A stretch of 16,664 bases of DNA from an uncultured Flavobacteriales bacterium. Its GTDB lineage: Bacteria; Bacteroidota; Bacteroidia; Palsa-965. Below are positions 14,529 through 16,664 of this stretch, piece by piece. Under the pieces are notes generated by a model that saw nothing but the letters and a program-made list of their open reading frames with translations, made no database searches and was not told the origin of the DNA. The stretch lies in assembly GCA_937974275.1 (NCBI GenBank), contig CALJIF010000081.1, positions 1 to 16,664 of the forward strand. The letters run 5' to 3'. Both the position numbers and the translations under genes were made by a program. Within the stretch, counting starts at the first letter, position 1. Each line of letters opens with the position of its first letter.

Positions 14529-14682
14529 ATTCGAATAAACCTCCAATGTTACGACGGATCTTCTACTACGATAGTTATAAACTAATACTGACGCTAAGTT
14601 TGGGTAATTTTCGTACTTTTAACGCGCGTTACAAAGCCCCAATTCTTTAGCCAAACACACAATTTCACTTACCCGACAAAAA
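14529..14682 (+). other. Intergenic leader of the adhesin gene
   Basis: The 154-nt gap holds candidate -7 boxes one base off TAnnTTTG: TAATTTTC at 14605-14612 and TACTTTTA at 14614-14621. Neither has a TTG at the right distance upstream (TTTG 14599-14602 is too close), so the promoter is not fixed. The last 40 nt before ATG 14683 are rich in A and C, as before the T9SS gene at 11040. I see no clear terminator after the gene ending at 14528. Confidence 0.35.
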
Positions 14683-16664
14683 ATGAGAAAAATTGCTTTT
14701 TGGGCATTAACATGCCTGTTCCATTTATTTATCACAACAGACCTGTCGTCTCAAACGATAACTGTTACCAAGTGCGTCAATTCAACTTTTTCAACAGATG
14801 CAACTCCGCTTGCAGGTACAACAATTCCTGAACAAATCAATATGGTTGCCGGAGTTGATTATCCTATGGGTTGGATTATTTGCGATATGACGGTGTCTGT
14901 CGTTTGGTCGAAAACTCAGGGCACTTGCGCAGCTCCAACTGCTGGTGCTGTTAATCTTAGTGAAGTTGGTTTCGGAGTCTCATTCAGTGGTAATGGCGTT
15001 ACACGCTATGTTGCTGCTAATGCTGCTATTTCAGGACTTATTGGAACAACAGCTTCTTGGTCCGGAAGCGGACAAGTTTTAAATCAGACCACGTCATTCA
15101 ATGATGCGGGCTTGTCTTTACTACCTGCAAGTGCTCCTGCATCAGGAACGTTTGCTCCAAATAATCAGAGTTTAATTGGTGCCGGTGGTTGGGCCGGAGT
15201 TAATCCCGGAGGACAGTGGAGTCTGAGAGCTCTTGATGATGCGACTACGGGAACAGGGAGACTTTGTGTTCATCAGTTCTGCATTACATTCACGATAATT
15301 GATCAATTAGCTGAGATTGGATTGTCGGGTAATGGAAATCCTATTACGGATGGAAGTACAACCCCAAGCCTTAGTAATCACACTGATTTTGGCTCTCAAA
15401 GCGTTTGCGTGGGTAACCAAACACGAACGTTTACAATTTCTAATACTGGTCCACAGGTATTGAGTTTGTCCTTGCCTACAATCACAGGTCCCAATGCATC
15501 TGACTTTACATTATCAGCCAATCCGGCGTTAACCGTTAATTCAGGAGGAACTACAACATTCCAAATTACATTTGATCCGTCTGCGGTAGGTAATAGAACA
15601 GCAACGGTAACCATAGTTTCAAACGACTGTAACGAAGAAAATTATGATTTCGTAATTCAGGGACAAGGAAGTGGACCACAACTGACTCCATTATCACAAA
15701 CTAATGTGGCTTGTAACGGTGGTAGCAATGGTGCGGCGGCTGTCAATGCTGCCAGTGGAGGAACACCCCTTACTGCTATAATTAACAATAGGTCAACTAA
15801 CGACTGGTCTGAAATCAATAGTGTAGCTGACGCGGGATATAGTTTGGGCTTCACATTTGAGGCATGGGTGAAACCATCCTCATCATGGGTAACTTCAGAC
15901 GGTGTAATATTTTCTGTTAATACGTCTTCCGGTGCCAATCGTTTTGTTTTGGGATATAGCGCTGTTCAACAACGATTTTTGTATTTCGATGATATTGGTG
16001 GAAATCGCTTTCAAAGCGGAAACTCTCCAAGTGGCAACTGGTATCATGTAGTTTGGACTATATCAAACGCGAATGTTATTACTCTTTACGTTAATGGTAT
16101 AATTGTTTTAACATATACTTCAGGTATGCCTTACAATTTGCTGGCTACCGATCTTGTGAGTCTTGGTCAGGAATTTGATGGCATCGGCGTCACTTCTCAA
16201 CACTTTGACGGGCTGATCGATGAAGTCCGCATTTGGAATACAGCATTATCTACTCCTACTGTAATTTCAAATTACGGACTTTGTCCCCCACTTACAAGTT
16301 CGCATCCAAATTACGCTAACCTTGTTGCATATTACACTTTAAATGAAGGATCAGGCACGATTCTAAACGATCTTACCACCAACAACAATGATGGGACGAG
16401 AATGATCGGTAGTAGCTGGGCAACGCCTTCCGCCGTTAATTACGGATGTTATTTCTCCTCACAGGGTGGCTATATTTATAACTGGACACCGGGCAATCCA
16501 ATTGGCGATGGTACAACATCAGTTACAGGATTAACAGCAGGAACATGGACCTGTACAGTTACCGATGCCAATGGATGTACCGCAACACAAACGTTTAATA
16601 TCACACAACCAAGTGCGATTGTATTAAATGCGGCATCACAAACCAACGTAGCTTGTTTTGGCGG
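14683..16664 (+). CDS. Large secreted adhesin-like protein with ASH, LamG and SprB domains (3' end outside window)
   Basis: The frame opens at ATG 14683 and has no stop to the window end, so at least 660 residues. Order: signal peptide (about 1-24, KIAFWALTCLFHLFI); a jelly-roll region (about 25-205) resembling the proprotein-convertase P domain (YPMGWIICDMTVSVVW, GQWSLRALDDATTGTGRL, HQFCITF); a choice-of-anchor D/ASH-type Ig domain (about 210-328, SNHTDFGSQSVCVGNQTRTF, ANPALTVNSGGTTTFQITF); first half of a SprB repeat (334-362); a LamG/concanavalin-like domain (363-594, FTFEAWVKP, NWYHVVWTISNANV, FDGLIDEVRIWNTAL, VAYYTLNEGSGT); second half of the SprB repeat (595-643, YNWTPGNP, GTWTCTVTDANGCTATQ); and a new SprB repeat at the end. 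SprB-type proteins act in surface adhesion or gliding in Flavobacteria and leave by the T9SS; the expected sorting domain would lie beyond the window. Confidence 0.85.
   Translation, partial: MRKIAFWALTCLFHLFITTDLSSQTITVTKCVNSTFSTDATPLAGTTIPEQINMVAGVDYPMGWIICDMTVSVVWSKTQGTCAAPTAGAVNLSEVGFGVSFSGNGVTRYVAANAAISGLIGTTASWSGSGQVLNQTTSFNDAGLSLLPASAPASGTFAPNNQSLIGAGGWAGVNPGGQWSLRALDDATTGTGRLCVHQFCITFTIIDQLAEIGLSGNGNPITDGSTTPSLSNHTDFGSQSVCVGNQTRTFTISNTGPQVLSLSLPTITGPNASDFTLSANPALTVNSGGTTTFQITFDPSAVGNRTATVTIVSNDCNEENYDFVIQGQGSGPQLTPLSQTNVACNGGSNGAAAVNAASGGTPLTAIINNRSTNDWSEINSVADAGYSLGFTFEAWVKPSSSWVTSDGVIFSVNTSSGANRFVLGYSAVQQRFLYFDDIGGNRFQSGNSPSGNWYHVVWTISNANVITLYVNGIIVLTYTSGMPYNLLATDLVSLGQEFDGIGVTSQHFDGLIDEVRIWNTALSTPTVISNYGLCPPLTSSHPNYANLVAYYTLNEGSGTILNDLTTNNNDGTRMIGSSWATPSAVNYGCYFSSQGGYIYNWTPGNPIGDGTTSVTGLTAGTWTCTVTDANGCTATQTFNITQPSAIVLNAASQTNVACFG
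15682..15768 (+). repeat. SprB repeat 1, N-terminal half
   Basis: Encodes 29 residues starting LTPLSQTNVACNGGSNGAA and ending SGGTP, the standard opening of a SprB repeat. The expected GYxYxW continuation is absent here and found again at 16465, about 700 nt later. The start SQTNVAC recurs at the next repeat near 16630. Confidence 0.75.
16465..16614 (+). repeat. SprB repeat 1, C-terminal half
   Basis: Encodes GGYIYNWTPGNPIGDGT, a GLTAGTWTCTV strand and TDANGCTATQTFNITQPS. This is the second half of a SprB repeat, lacking its own QTNVxCxGG opening, which lies before the LamG domain. The next repeat begins directly afterwards. Confidence 0.75.
16615..16664 (+). repeat. SprB repeat 2, start only
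   Basis: Encodes AIVLNAASQTNVACFGG up to the window edge. It parallels the opening of repeat 1 at 15694 at both protein and DNA level (TCACAAACYAAYGTRGCTTG), showing a tandem array that probably continues beyond the window. Confidence 0.7.

Noticed and set aside
15657..15938. 93- and 72-residue minus-strand ORFs at 15396-15938
   Set aside because: The plus strand here is the open adhesin frame with recognisable ASH, SprB and LamG motifs; the antisense frames are by-products of its Thr/Asn/Gly codons.
15769..16464. LamG insertion by a mobile element or intein
   Set aside because: No inverted repeats, target duplication, intein splicing residues or endonuclease motifs are visible at the joins; the segment reads as a plain LamG domain.

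Overview
The window looks like chromosomal DNA of a member of the Bacteroidota, most likely Flavobacteriales (Crocinitomicaceae-like). Evidence: three cell-surface proteins of the kind exported by the type IX secretion system (T9SS), two of them with a visible type A sorting domain and one with SprB-type repeats; Bacteroidota-style promoters (TAnnTTTG) in place of sigma70 boxes; a DUF6913-like gene; and quinone-type PyrD next to an HMG-CoA lyase. I see no tRNA, rRNA, CRISPR array, insertion sequence or phage gene. Most of the window is conserved housekeeping DNA, with faster-changing secreted-protein genes between.

Layout. 2-358: C-terminal end of an RND efflux pump gene that begins outside the window. 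359-1560: a zone that looks decayed, with the remnant of a small ORF and a shortened SBBP/T9SS protein gene whose sorting domain is cut by an in-frame TGA. 1642-1857: a small membrane-anchored protein. 1991-3882: pyrD and mvaB, overlapping by 4 nt. 3879-6092, minus strand: a TPR-transmembrane-PP2C (SpoIIE-type) signalling protein, converging on mvaB so that the two stop codons share TTAA. 6158-9926, plus strand: a wcaF-like acetyltransferase, ligA, a DUF6913-like gene and aat, with gaps from overlap to a few nt, probably one operon. 9986-10891: dapA with its own promoter and a strong terminator. 11040-14528: a choice-of-anchor B T9SS protein, coaE and a two-TM protein, tightly packed. 14683 to the end: the first 660 codons of a large secreted adhesin-like protein still open at the window edge.

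The housekeeping genes serve pyrimidine synthesis (pyrD), leucine or ketone-body type carbon metabolism (mvaB), DNA replication and repair (ligA), N-end-rule tagging (aat), lysine/peptidoglycan precursor synthesis (dapA) and CoA synthesis (coaE). They are not one pathway.

Most notable observations: (1) a LamG/concanavalin-like domain sits inside a SprB repeat, splitting it into two recognisable halves; (2) a TGA lies 11 codons before the natural end of a T9SS sorting domain, whose terminal lysine-rich motif still follows in frame; (3) three genes (pyrD, wcaF-like, dapA) share TAnnTTTG followed 5-6 nt later by ATG, which predicts leaderless or nearly leaderless mRNAs. I found no convincing new defence or mobile system.
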